From: Ralstonia wenshanensis
Lineage (GTDB): Bacteria; Pseudomonadota; Gammaproteobacteria; Burkholderiales; Burkholderiaceae
Reading direction: 5' to 3'
Assembly: GCF_021173085.1 (NCBI RefSeq)
Contig: NZ_CP076412.1
Span: 434,001-498,000, forward strand
Length of the DNA stretch: 64,000 nt
Shown here: positions 55,192-62,775 of the stretch, one piece after another
How positions within the stretch are numbered: the stretch's first letter is position 1
How the letters are laid out: each line of letters opens with the position of its first letter
Position numbers and translations under genes: made by a program
Notes under the pieces: generated by a model
Databases searched by the model: none
The model's input: only the letters and a program-made list of their open reading frames with translations
Told to the model about the DNA's origin: nothing

Positions 55192-56040
55192 ATGCGTATC
55201 GAACAACTGACCAACGCCCTGGGTGCCGAGCTAACCGGCGTGCAACTGGCTGACGCGATCGAAGACGAAGGCCTGTTTGGCGAAATTCGTGCCGCGCTGC
55301 TCAAGCACCGCGTGATCTTCCTGCGCGATCAGGACCTGAGCCGCGCGCAGCACGTCGCATTCGCCAGCCGCTTCGGCGAGCTGGAAGACCACCCCGTCGC
55401 CGGCAGCGACCCCGAGCACCCCGGCCTCGTGCGCATCTACAAGACGCCCGAACACCCGAACGACCGCTACGAAAACTGCTGGCACGCCGACACCACGTGG
55501 CGCGAGGCACCACAGTTTGGCGCCGTGCTGCGCTGCGTGGAATGCCCGCCCGTGGGCGGCGACACCATGTGGGCCAACATGGTGCTGGCGTACGAAAACC
55601 TGCCCGACCACGTCAAGCGCGACATTGCCGGCCTGCGCGCCCGCCACAGCATCGAAGCCAGCTTTGGCGCAGTCATGCCGATCGAAAAGCGTCTCGCGCT
55701 CAAGGCGCAGTACCCCGATCCGGAACACCCCGTGGTACGCACACACCCCGAGACCGACGAAAAGGTGCTGTACGTGAACGGGTTCACAACGCATTTCACG
55801 AACTACCACACACCCGCGCGCGTGCGCTTTGGGCAGGACGCCACCGGCGGCGCGTCGGAGCTGCTGCGCTACCTCATCAGCCAGGCCTACATTCCTGAAT
55901 ACCAGGTGCGCTGGCGCTGGAAGCCCAACAGCGTGGCCATCTGGGACAACACCGCCACGCAGCACTACGCGGTTATGGATTACGCGCCGTGCCATCGCAA
56001 GATGGAACGCGCCGGCATCATCGGCGGCAAGCCGTTCTAA
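55192..56040 (+). CDS. TauD/TfdA-family Fe(II)/2-oxoglutarate dioxygenase
   Basis: 282 residues from ATG 55192, 10 bases after the QOR stop. The iron ligands are His-x-Asp in NCWHADTTW (about 98/100) and the distal His in DNTATQHYAVMDY (about 257), with a following Arg (CHRKMER) for 2-oxoglutarate. Known reaction type: hydroxylation of an unactivated C-H, often releasing sulfite, phenol or a hydroxyl product with CO2 and succinate. TauD, TfdA and gamma-butyrobetaine hydroxylase are relatives. It probably starts attack on the imported compound. Likely operon with the QOR. Confidence 0.88.
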   Translation: MRIEQLTNALGAELTGVQLADAIEDEGLFGEIRAALLKHRVIFLRDQDLSRAQHVAFASRFGELEDHPVAGSDPEHPGLVRIYKTPEHPNDRYENCWHADTTWREAPQFGAVLRCVECPPVGGDTMWANMVLAYENLPDHVKRDIAGLRARHSIEASFGAVMPIEKRLALKAQYPDPEHPVVRTHPETDEKVLYVNGFTTHFTNYHTPARVRFGQDATGGASELLRYLISQAYIPEYQVRWRWKPNSVAIWDNTATQHYAVMDYAPCHRKMERAGIIGGKPF

Positions 56041-56097
56041 CGACCGTCGGGACACATCGGACCCGTCGGCGACAACACCAAGAGGAGACCCTGCAAC

Positions 56098-57231
56098 ATG
56101 AAGACGAAGCACATCGCCCCTGCGGCACTGCTGGCCTGCGCCGGCGCGGCCTGCGCGCAATCCGGCGTCACGCTATACGGCGTGGTGGATACCAATATCG
56201 AATATGCGACCAACCTGGCGGGCGCCACGCCGGGCAGCTCGGGCAACCGCGTGTCCATGCAAAGCGGCGGGCTGTCAGGCTCGCGCTGGGGCCTGCGCGG
56301 CGTGGAGGATCTTGGCGGCGGCCTGAGCGCGCTGTTCGTGCTCGAAAGCGGCTTTGCCAGCGACACGGGCCAATCGCAACAAGGCGGCCGGTTGTTCGGG
56401 CGTCAGGCCTACGTTGGGCTCAAGAGCAGTTCGATCGGGCAGTTCACCTTCGGCCGCCAGTACACGACGCTGTTCCAGTTGCTGGCCAACTTCGAGCCGA
56501 TGGCGTATTCCACGCAGTACGAACCGGCGGCCGTACAGACCGGCGTGAATTTTCGCTCCGACAACACGGCCATGTACACCGGCAACTTCGGCCCGGTGAC
56601 TGCGCAAGCCCATTGGTCGTTCGGCACCGGCGCCCCGAGCGCCAACCCGACCGGCGGCGGCAACGGCGAGGTGCCGGGCCAAGCACGGCGCGACAGCGGC
56701 TATGGCGCAGGGGTGGCCTATTCGGCCGGACCGCTCGGCGCCACCCTGGCGTATGACCAGTACAACCCCAGCACGCCGCTGGGCGGTGGCGCGTTCAGCT
56801 CCGGCACGGTGCGCAAGGCAGCGCTGGCTGGCAGCTACCTCTTTGGCGATGTGTTCAAAATCATGGGCGGCTACCGCTGGGGCCAGAACAAGAACGCCAA
56901 CGGCAGCGTGGCGCTGCGCGACGATTACTTCTGGGCCGGCGTGAACTATCAGGCGACGAACGCCGTGATGCTCTCGCTCGAATACTCGTACCAGAAGATC
57001 AAGACCATCAACAGCGCCCCGTCCACACAGGCCAACCCGTGGCAGGTCGCGTTCATTGCCGACTACACGCTTTCCAAGCGCACCGACCTGTACCTGACCA
57101 CGGCCTATGCGCGCAACGCGGGCCTGGCGCTCGACCAGGCCACGGTGGACCTCAACGCCACCGGCTACGGCCTGGGTGCCGGCAAGACCAGCATGCTCGG
57201 CGCGGCCGTCGGCATCCGCCACAAGTTCTGA
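56098..57231 (+). CDS. Gram-negative porin (Omp_4 type)
   Basis: 377 residues; a signal peptide ends after ACAQS (about 20), followed by GVTLYGVVDTNIEYATN, the typical beta-proteobacterial porin opening, RWGLRGVEDLGGGLSALFVLESG, RQAYVGLKSSSIGQFTFGRQY, and the C-terminal HKF ending in the obligatory Phe. A 16-strand trimeric barrel. It would let the module's substrate cross the outer membrane. GAGGAGA upstream. A strong terminator follows, so it ends the first transcription unit. Confidence 0.92.
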   Translation: MKTKHIAPAALLACAGAACAQSGVTLYGVVDTNIEYATNLAGATPGSSGNRVSMQSGGLSGSRWGLRGVEDLGGGLSALFVLESGFASDTGQSQQGGRLFGRQAYVGLKSSSIGQFTFGRQYTTLFQLLANFEPMAYSTQYEPAAVQTGVNFRSDNTAMYTGNFGPVTAQAHWSFGTGAPSANPTGGGNGEVPGQARRDSGYGAGVAYSAGPLGATLAYDQYNPSTPLGGGAFSSGTVRKAALAGSYLFGDVFKIMGGYRWGQNKNANGSVALRDDYFWAGVNYQATNAVMLSLEYSYQKIKTINSAPSTQANPWQVAFIADYTLSKRTDLYLTTAYARNAGLALDQATVDLNATGYGLGAGKTSMLGAAVGIRHKF

Positions 57232-57290
57232 GCGGCCGGTACCCAAAAGCACCTCGGGAGGCGGGCTCCGCCGTCTCCCCGGTCGGCATT

Positions 57291-57316
57291 CGAGGAGGGT
57301 GACCTCCTCGTTTTTT
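57291..57316 (+). terminator. rho-independent terminator after the porin gene
   Basis: CGAGGAGG, loop GTGA, CCTCCTCG then six T: a perfect 8-bp stem with tetraloop. It lies 17 bases before the next ATG, so the five downstream genes may depend on readthrough or on a separate promoter. Confidence 0.9.
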
Positions 57317-57333
57317 CTTCATGGCATTTCATC

Positions 57334-57909
57334 ATGACGTTGTCCAACACTTCTCCCACCATCCTCATGGTGCCCGGCCTGCGCGACCACGTGGCCGAAC
57401 ACTGGCAGACGTTGCTCGAAGCCAAACTCCAGGCCGCAGGCCACAAGGCTGCGTCAGTCCCACCGCTGGAAGTCGACCGGCTGAGCTGCGCGGCACGGGT
57501 GGCAGCGTTGGACAAAGCCATCACCGCCATCGACGGGCCGGTGATCCTGGTGGCGCATAGCGCGGGCGTGATGATCACCGTGCACTGGGCGAAACGGCAC
57601 GCGCGCAAGATCCGCGGCGCACTGCTGGCCACCCCGGCCGATCTCGAGACGCAGTTGCCGTCGGGCTACCCCACGCAGGACGTGCTGCAGAAAAATGGCT
57701 GGCTGCCCTGCCCGCGGCGCCCGCTGCAGTTTCCGAGCATCGTCGCGGCCAGCCGGAACGATCCGCTGGCGTCGTTCGAGCGCGTAACCGCCATGGCCGT
57801 CGACTGGGGCAGCCGCCTGGTCGATCTGGGAGATGTCGGCCATTTGAACCCCGCCGCGGGATTTGGCCCCTGGCCCATGGCGGAAGCGCTGATCCATGAA
57901 CTTGTTTGA
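57334..57909 (+). CDS. RBBP9/YdeN-type serine hydrolase
   Basis: 191 residues. TILMVPGLRDHVAEHWQ is the oxyanion-strand region, the nucleophile Ser is in LVAHSAGVM (about 76), Asp in AASRNDPLAS (about 143) and His in DVGHLNPAAGFGPWP (about 170), the RBBP9 family pattern. Presumably an esterase or thioesterase; its precise substrate is not known. It opens a run of four overlapping or closely spaced genes after the terminator. No clear ribosome site. Confidence 0.82.
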   Translation: MTLSNTSPTILMVPGLRDHVAEHWQTLLEAKLQAAGHKAASVPPLEVDRLSCAARVAALDKAITAIDGPVILVAHSAGVMITVHWAKRHARKIRGALLATPADLETQLPSGYPTQDVLQKNGWLPCPRRPLQFPSIVAASRNDPLASFERVTAMAVDWGSRLVDLGDVGHLNPAAGFGPWPMAEALIHELV

Positions 57910-58615
57910 CCCACCCGTGCGGGGACTGCCGGCCGGCGCGAACGGTCGGCGCGCAACGCTCACGATCGATGTCTTCTTCGACTTCATCTGCCCGTGGTGC
58001 TGGATCGGTACGCGCCATCTGGCCAGCGCGCTGCGCACGTTCGCAACGCTGCATCCGGAGGTGAAGACCAAGGTGCGATGGCGCCCGTATCCGCTGTTGC
58101 CGGACACCCCGCTCGAAGGGCTGCCCTACCAGGCGTTCTACCTCAGCCGCCTCGGCAGCCCCACTGCCGTTTCGATGCGGCGCGCTGAGGTGCAGTGCGC
58201 CGGGCAAGCCGCCGGCATCGACTTCGATTTCACGCGCATCAACGTCCTGCCCAACACCGAGCGCGCGCACGGTGTGGTTCGGAAATATCACCGGGTCGAC
58301 GCGGGCGGACAGCCGGCCCAGCTTATCGAACGCATCTTCAGCGCCTATTTTGTGGAAGGCGCAGACATCGGTAACGAAGACGTGCTGCAACGCCTGGAGG
58401 TCGAGCACACCATCGCCCGGGCCATGGTGCTCGATGCGGGCCCACCCAGCGTCTGCAAGCCAATCGGTCGCGGCGTGACCGTTTCCGGGGTGCCGCATTT
58501 CATCTTCAACTCCAACGTCGCGCTCTCGGGTGCGCATCCGGCAAGCACGCTCGTGCGCGCCATGCAGAACGCGCTGTCGCAATTGCCACTGCAATCGCAA
58601 GAGGAAGCGCAGTGA
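57896..58615 (+). CDS. DsbA-family oxidoreductase (FrnE-like)
   Basis: 239 residues, start overlapping the hydrolase stop by 14 bases. The thioredoxin fold has the motif FICPWCWIG near 32-40 (CxxC), with TVSGVPHFIFNSNVALSGAH later, as in FrnE and 2-hydroxychromene-2-carboxylate isomerase relatives. No signal peptide, so cytoplasmic. It may isomerise or reduce a pathway intermediate rather than form disulfides. Followed by the Rieske protein with overlapping stop/start. Confidence 0.82.
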   Translation: MNLFDPPVRGLPAGANGRRATLTIDVFFDFICPWCWIGTRHLASALRTFATLHPEVKTKVRWRPYPLLPDTPLEGLPYQAFYLSRLGSPTAVSMRRAEVQCAGQAAGIDFDFTRINVLPNTERAHGVVRKYHRVDAGGQPAQLIERIFSAYFVEGADIGNEDVLQRLEVEHTIARAMVLDAGPPSVCKPIGRGVTVSGVPHFIFNSNVALSGAHPASTLVRAMQNALSQLPLQSQEEAQ

Positions 58616-58938
58616 ACACCATGGCATCCAATGTCACCGTGGCCTTGTCCGGCGAACTAGGCGCCGGAGACCGCAAGCTCGTCTTCGTCAACGGTCGCAG
58701 CATCGTCCTGCTCAACATCGAAGGCCGGCTTCATGCCGTCGACAACAGTTGCCCGCACAACGGGGCTTCGCTGGCCTCGGGGCGCCTTGATGGCAACGTA
58801 TTGCAGTGTCCGGCGCACGGCCTGCGCTTCGATCTCGCCACCGGCTGCATGCCCGGCGCCGGTGGCCTGTGTCTGAAGACCTACGCCATTCACGAGACCG
58901 ACGGGCACATCGTCATCCAGCTGGAAGACGCTGCCTGA
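58612..58938 (+). CDS. Rieske [2Fe-2S] ferredoxin
   Basis: 108 residues from a GTG at 58612 (overlapping the previous stop, GAGGAAGC upstream); ATG 58621 is an alternative. Rieske cluster ligands: CPHNGA (about 46-48) and CPAHGLRFD (about 66-69), giving the C-x-H ... C-x2-H pattern. Small, stand-alone, so a soluble electron donor for an oxygenase or a cofactor protein. No oxygenase alpha subunit is nearby; the TauD-type enzyme does not need it, so its partner is unclear. Confidence 0.88.
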   Translation: MNTMASNVTVALSGELGAGDRKLVFVNGRSIVLLNIEGRLHAVDNSCPHNGASLASGRLDGNVLQCPAHGLRFDLATGCMPGAGGLCLKTYAIHETDGHIVIQLEDAA

Positions 58939-58986
58939 ACCGCCACGCCCGTACGAACCTGCATACCGAACAACGCCTTCCCGATC

Positions 58987-60633
58987 ATGCACGCGAACCT
59001 CATCACCCCGACACCTTCGGCGTACACCTATCCGCTGCTCGTCAAGCACCTGCTGACCAATGCGCAATGCCTCTACGGCGAGCAGGAAATCACCTATCGC
59101 GGTGCGCTGCGCTACAGCTATCGCACGTTTCGCGAACGCATCGGCCGGCTTGCGTCGGCACTGAGCACGCTGGAAGTTCAACACGGCTCGACCGTGGCCG
59201 TCTTGGATTGGGACAGCCACCGCTACCTCGAGTGCTACTTCGGCGTGCCGATGATGGGCGCGACGCTGTTCACCGTGAACGTGCGGCTGTCAGCTCAGCA
59301 GATCCTCTACACGCTCAACGATGCGCGGGCCGAAGTCGTGCTCGTGCAAGCCGACTTCGTGCCACTGCTGGAAGAGATCTGGGACGGCCTGACGAGCGTG
59401 CGCCACGTTGTGGTGCTGGCCGACAACGCCCCCATGCCGCACACCCCGCTGCCGGTGGCGGGCGAGTACGAGGCGCTGCTCGCCCATGCCTCGCCCGACT
59501 TCGCATTTGCCGACTTCGATGAACGCACGCGGGCCGCAACGTTCTATACGACCGGCACGACCGGCGACCCGAAAGGCGTGAGCTACAGCCACCGCGACAT
59601 CGTGCTGCATACCATGGCAACTGCCACGACGCTGTGCGCACCGCGCGATGGCCAGCGCCTGCACCGAGAAGATGTCTACATGCCGATCACGCCGATGTTC
59701 CATGTACTGGCGTGGGGCATGCCGTACATCGCCGTCATGCTCGGTTTGAAGATCGTGCTGCCGGGCCGTTACGCAGCTGACCTTCTCCTCAAGCTACACG
59801 ACACGGAGCGCGTGACCTTCTCGCATTGCGTGCCGACGCTGCTGCAGATGCTGCTGCAAGCGTCGGAAGGCGGCATGCATGACCTGTCGGGATGGAAGGT
59901 CCTCATCGGCGGCTCGGCATTGTCTCCGGCACTGTGCGAGGCGGCGCTTGATCGCGGCATTGACGTGTTTGCCGGTTATGGCATGTCCGAAACCGGGCCC
60001 GTGGTGGCGCTTGCGCAACTGCCGCCGGGCCGCAAGCCCGCAGACCGGCGGGATGAGATTCGAATGCGCTGCGCGACAGGGCGCCCCGTGCCGCTGGCCG
60101 AGTTGCGCATCGTCGACGAACAATTGCGCGATGTGCCTTACGACGGCAAGCACCAGGGCGAGATCGTTTTGCGCACGCCCTACCTCACGCAGGCCTATTT
60201 CAACAAGCCGGAAGCATCGGAAGAGCTGTGGGCGGGCGGCTACCTGCACACGCAGGACATCGCCGTCATGACGCCCGATGGTTTCGTGCAGATCGTCGAC
60301 CGCATCAAGGACGTCATCAAGACCGGCGGCGAGTGGGTGTCGTCCATTGAAGTCGAAAGCCTGATTGCCCAGGTGCCAGGCGTGCAGGAGAGCGCCGTGA
60401 TTGGTGTACGCGACGCCAAATGGGGAGAACGCCCGATGGCGTTTGTCGTTGGCAAGCCAGGGGCGCGACTGAAGGCGGAGGCCATTCGTGATTGCCTGCT
60501 GGCACACGCCGAGGCCAAACGCATCAGCAAATACGCCGTGCCAGAGCTGGACCGCATCGCCTTCGTTGCAGAGATCCCCAAAACGAGCGTTGGCAAGATC
60601 AACAAGAAGGCCTTGCGCGAGAACATGGCATAA
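58987..60633 (+). CDS. medium/long-chain fatty-acyl-CoA ligase (AMP-binding)
   Basis: 548 residues. The AMP-binding P-loop FYTTGTTGDPKGV (about 186), AGYGMSETGPV (about 330), GYLHTQDIAV, DRIKDVIKTGGEWVSSIEVE and the C-terminal catalytic Lys in PKTSVGKINKKAL (about 537) are present. Medium-chain AlkK/DmdB-type ligase. It would activate a carboxylic acid to its CoA thioester, linking the module to beta-oxidation. No strong site before the ATG at 58987; 48 bases separate it from the Rieske gene. It faces the convergent MATE gene. Confidence 0.88.
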   Translation: MHANLITPTPSAYTYPLLVKHLLTNAQCLYGEQEITYRGALRYSYRTFRERIGRLASALSTLEVQHGSTVAVLDWDSHRYLECYFGVPMMGATLFTVNVRLSAQQILYTLNDARAEVVLVQADFVPLLEEIWDGLTSVRHVVVLADNAPMPHTPLPVAGEYEALLAHASPDFAFADFDERTRAATFYTTGTTGDPKGVSYSHRDIVLHTMATATTLCAPRDGQRLHREDVYMPITPMFHVLAWGMPYIAVMLGLKIVLPGRYAADLLLKLHDTERVTFSHCVPTLLQMLLQASEGGMHDLSGWKVLIGGSALSPALCEAALDRGIDVFAGYGMSETGPVVALAQLPPGRKPADRRDEIRMRCATGRPVPLAELRIVDEQLRDVPYDGKHQGEIVLRTPYLTQAYFNKPEASEELWAGGYLHTQDIAVMTPDGFVQIVDRIKDVIKTGGEWVSSIEVESLIAQVPGVQESAVIGVRDAKWGERPMAFVVGKPGARLKAEAIRDCLLAHAEAKRISKYAVPELDRIAFVAEIPKTSVGKINKKALRENMA

Positions 60634-60686
60634 GACTCGCGGGCGTTTCATCGCCGGCAGCACGGCGGCTGCCGGCGTGGATGTCA

Positions 60687-62054
60687 TCAAACCATCCGGC
60701 GGATGCCGAACCGCTGCGCCCGGCGGCGCCACACGAGTGCGTAATACAGCCCCTGCATCACGAACATGGCGAGGAAGGCGGCCGGGTACGCAGCCCAGAT
60801 GCCATCGGTGCCAATATGCCGGCTCAGCACCCAGGCCACCGGCACTTCCACCGCCGCAATGGCGAGGATGGAAATGGCCGTGGGCGCCATCACCGTGCCG
60901 CTTGAGCGCATCACGCCCGAGAAGACGCTCGCCATGCCGAAGATGACCGAGCTCCACAGCGAGATATGCAGCAGGCTCTGGGCAAGGCTCATCACCTCCG
61001 TGTTCGTGGTGAACCAGCCGATGACAGCGCGCGAGAACAGCAACGCCATCACCACCAGCACGCCGGTAATGGCCACGTTCAGCCACAAGCCGGTGCGCGT
61101 GATGGCGTCGAGCCGCTCTGTATTGCCCGAGCCGATGGCTTGCGCACCGAGGATGGACGCCGTGATCGCGATCGACATGGCCGGAAACTGCACGTAGCTG
61201 ATGATCTGCGTGCCGGCGCCGTAAGCGGCCGTCGCGTCGGAACCGAAGCCGTTGACGAATGACAGCAGCGCCAGCTCGGCAATCGAGATCACCACAAGCT
61301 GCACGCCCGTCGGCACGCCAATCTTCAGCACGGTCTTGAGCACACCAACATCGACCCAGAGGTGCCGCGCCAGCACGGCATCGGGGGCGAGCGGATGATT
61401 GCGGCGGCGCAGGAAGAATGCGAGCCACACCAGCGCGATCGTGAACGAAATGATGGTCGCCGCGGCGCCGCTTGCGACGCCCAGTTGCGGCAAGCCGAAC
61501 CAGCCCCGAATGAAGGTCGGCGTCAGCACCAGCCCGATCGCCGTCGACAGCGCGAGCGTGCGCAACGGCGTGCGCGTGTCGCCCACGCCGCGCATCATCG
61601 CCGTGGCAAGCAGGTAGACGAACAGGCCGGGCATGGCATAGAGCATGACGCTGGCGTAGAGCGTGGCGTCTTGCAGGATGTCGGCGGGCGTGCCGAGCCA
61701 CCCCAGCAGCGCGTTGGCGAACGGGCCGCCCAGCAGCGCCACCGCCAGCCCAACGATGAAGCCGACCGACAACGTTGTCCCGGCCACCGTCTTGACCGCC
61801 TCGGGCTTCTTGGCGCCCCACGCCTGCCCGATCAGCACCGCCGCACCAGACCCGAGTCCAATGATGAAAGCGATGAAGAAGAACAGGATCGGGAAAAACG
61901 CCGACACCGCGGCGAGTGCCTTCACGCCGAGCATGTGCCCGACATAGACGTTGTTGAGCGTGCCCGACAACGATTGCAGGATGTTGGCCAGGATCAGCGG
62001 GCCGAGGAATGCAATGAATGTTCGCCACAACGGGCGAGCAGCAGGCGCTGTCAT
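60687..62054 (-). CDS. MATE-family efflux transporter
   Basis: 455 residues, twelve helices in two repeats. LGPLILANILQSLSGTLNNVYVGHMLG opens the first half and KIGVPTGVQLVVISIAELALLSF the second, each with the MATE pattern. Exports drugs or cationic compounds using Na+ or H+ gradients. The start ATG at 62054 overlaps the preceding DUF2239 stop (ATGA), so the two are coupled. The exported substrate is unknown. Confidence 0.9.
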   Translation of the reverse strand: MTAPAARPLWRTFIAFLGPLILANILQSLSGTLNNVYVGHMLGVKALAAVSAFFPILFFFIAFIIGLGSGAAVLIGQAWGAKKPEAVKTVAGTTLSVGFIVGLAVALLGGPFANALLGWLGTPADILQDATLYASVMLYAMPGLFVYLLATAMMRGVGDTRTPLRTLALSTAIGLVLTPTFIRGWFGLPQLGVASGAAATIISFTIALVWLAFFLRRRNHPLAPDAVLARHLWVDVGVLKTVLKIGVPTGVQLVVISIAELALLSFVNGFGSDATAAYGAGTQIISYVQFPAMSIAITASILGAQAIGSGNTERLDAITRTGLWLNVAITGVLVVMALLFSRAVIGWFTTNTEVMSLAQSLLHISLWSSVIFGMASVFSGVMRSSGTVMAPTAISILAIAAVEVPVAWVLSRHIGTDGIWAAYPAAFLAMFVMQGLYYALVWRRRAQRFGIRRMV

Positions 62055-62665
62055 GCAGCCTCCTGTTGAGGATTGAAGGCCCGGCTCGCCAGTTCGCGCG
62101 CAAAGTCGCGCACGTCGGCGGGCCAGGTGTGTGTGAGGGATTCGAACGCCGCGGCATCTGCGGCAAACAAGGCGCGCGTGGCCTCTTCAAAGCCCGCGGC
62201 GTTGCCCGCCATGGCTGACATGAAGCGGTACGCCGCTTCTTGCGCAACGCGACGGCGGTCGGCGCCTTCGGCGGCGCGGCGCGCGTCTTCCACCAGCTTG
62301 CGCAGCGTAACCGACGCCCCGCCCGGCTGCGCGGCCAGCCAATCCCAGTGGCGCGGTAGCAAGGTCACCTCGCGGGCAATCACGCCCAGCTTGGGGCGGC
62401 CAGGGCCACGCGGGCGGTTTTCAGATTCGGCGGGTTCAGCGGCAGATGGGGCGGCTTGATCGATGCGCGCAACCACGTCTTCAACCGTGCCGCGCAAATC
62501 GAATTCCACCGGGTGCGCGCTCGTGTTGTCGAACACCAGGACCTGCGATTCGGGGTGTGCATCAAGGTGCGTTTTGACGGCGCGTGCGACATCGCGGACG
62601 GGTCCACCGGCCAGGCGTTGGGTGCCGGCAAAGGCCGTGCACGCGTGGATTGTTGCGGCATCCAT
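62051..62665 (-). CDS. DUF2239 family protein
   Basis: 204 residues. The N-terminal TCTAFAGTQRLAGGPVRDVARAVK is replaced here by HACTAFAGTQRLAGG; then FDNTSAHPVEFDLRGTVEDVVARI, GRPKLGVIAREVTLLPRHWDWLAAQPGGAS and RFMSAMAGNAAGFEEATRALFAAD are typical of DUF2239. No membrane helices or signal peptide. It is first in a two-gene operon with the MATE exporter, behind the promoter at 62701-62739. Known only as a conserved family; function unknown, perhaps the regulator or sensor of the transporter (inference). Confidence 0.85.
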   Translation of the reverse strand: MDAATIHACTAFAGTQRLAGGPVRDVARAVKTHLDAHPESQVLVFDNTSAHPVEFDLRGTVEDVVARIDQAAPSAAEPAESENRPRGPGRPKLGVIAREVTLLPRHWDWLAAQPGGASVTLRKLVEDARRAAEGADRRRVAQEAAYRFMSAMAGNAAGFEEATRALFAADAAAFESLTHTWPADVRDFARELASRAFNPQQEAA

Positions 62666-62700
62666 GAGAAGCGCTCCTGCTGAAGTTTCAACAGGAACGC

Positions 62701-62739
62701 ATTCTACCCGGGTTTAATTGGATGTCAATATTACCCGGG
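62701..62739 (-). promoter_or_regulatory. sigma-70-like promoter with paired CCCGGG repeats
   Basis: On the minus strand TTGACA (62723-62728) and TAGAAT (62701-62706) are separated by 16 bases, a near-consensus promoter. CCCGGG occurs inside the spacer next to -10 (62707-62712) and again just upstream of -35 (62734-62739), each in a TTAC/TACCCGGG context, 27 bases apart. This is the kind of placement used by a repressor that blocks RNA polymerase. Confidence 0.6.
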
Positions 62740-62775
62740 CATAAAAGCGATATTGCGTGTAACGCGACGCAAAGG

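Noticed and set aside
51603..56040. Carnitine degradation module
   Set aside because: BKACE and TauD relatives occur in carnitine metabolism, but the carnitine dehydrogenase, thioesterase and GATase-type AraC regulator are missing and the AraC here is OruR-like.
59794..62247. An 817-codon minus-strand frame through the ligase, MATE and DUF2239 genes
   Set aside because: It overlaps three well-supported genes in the wrong frame and shows no domain.
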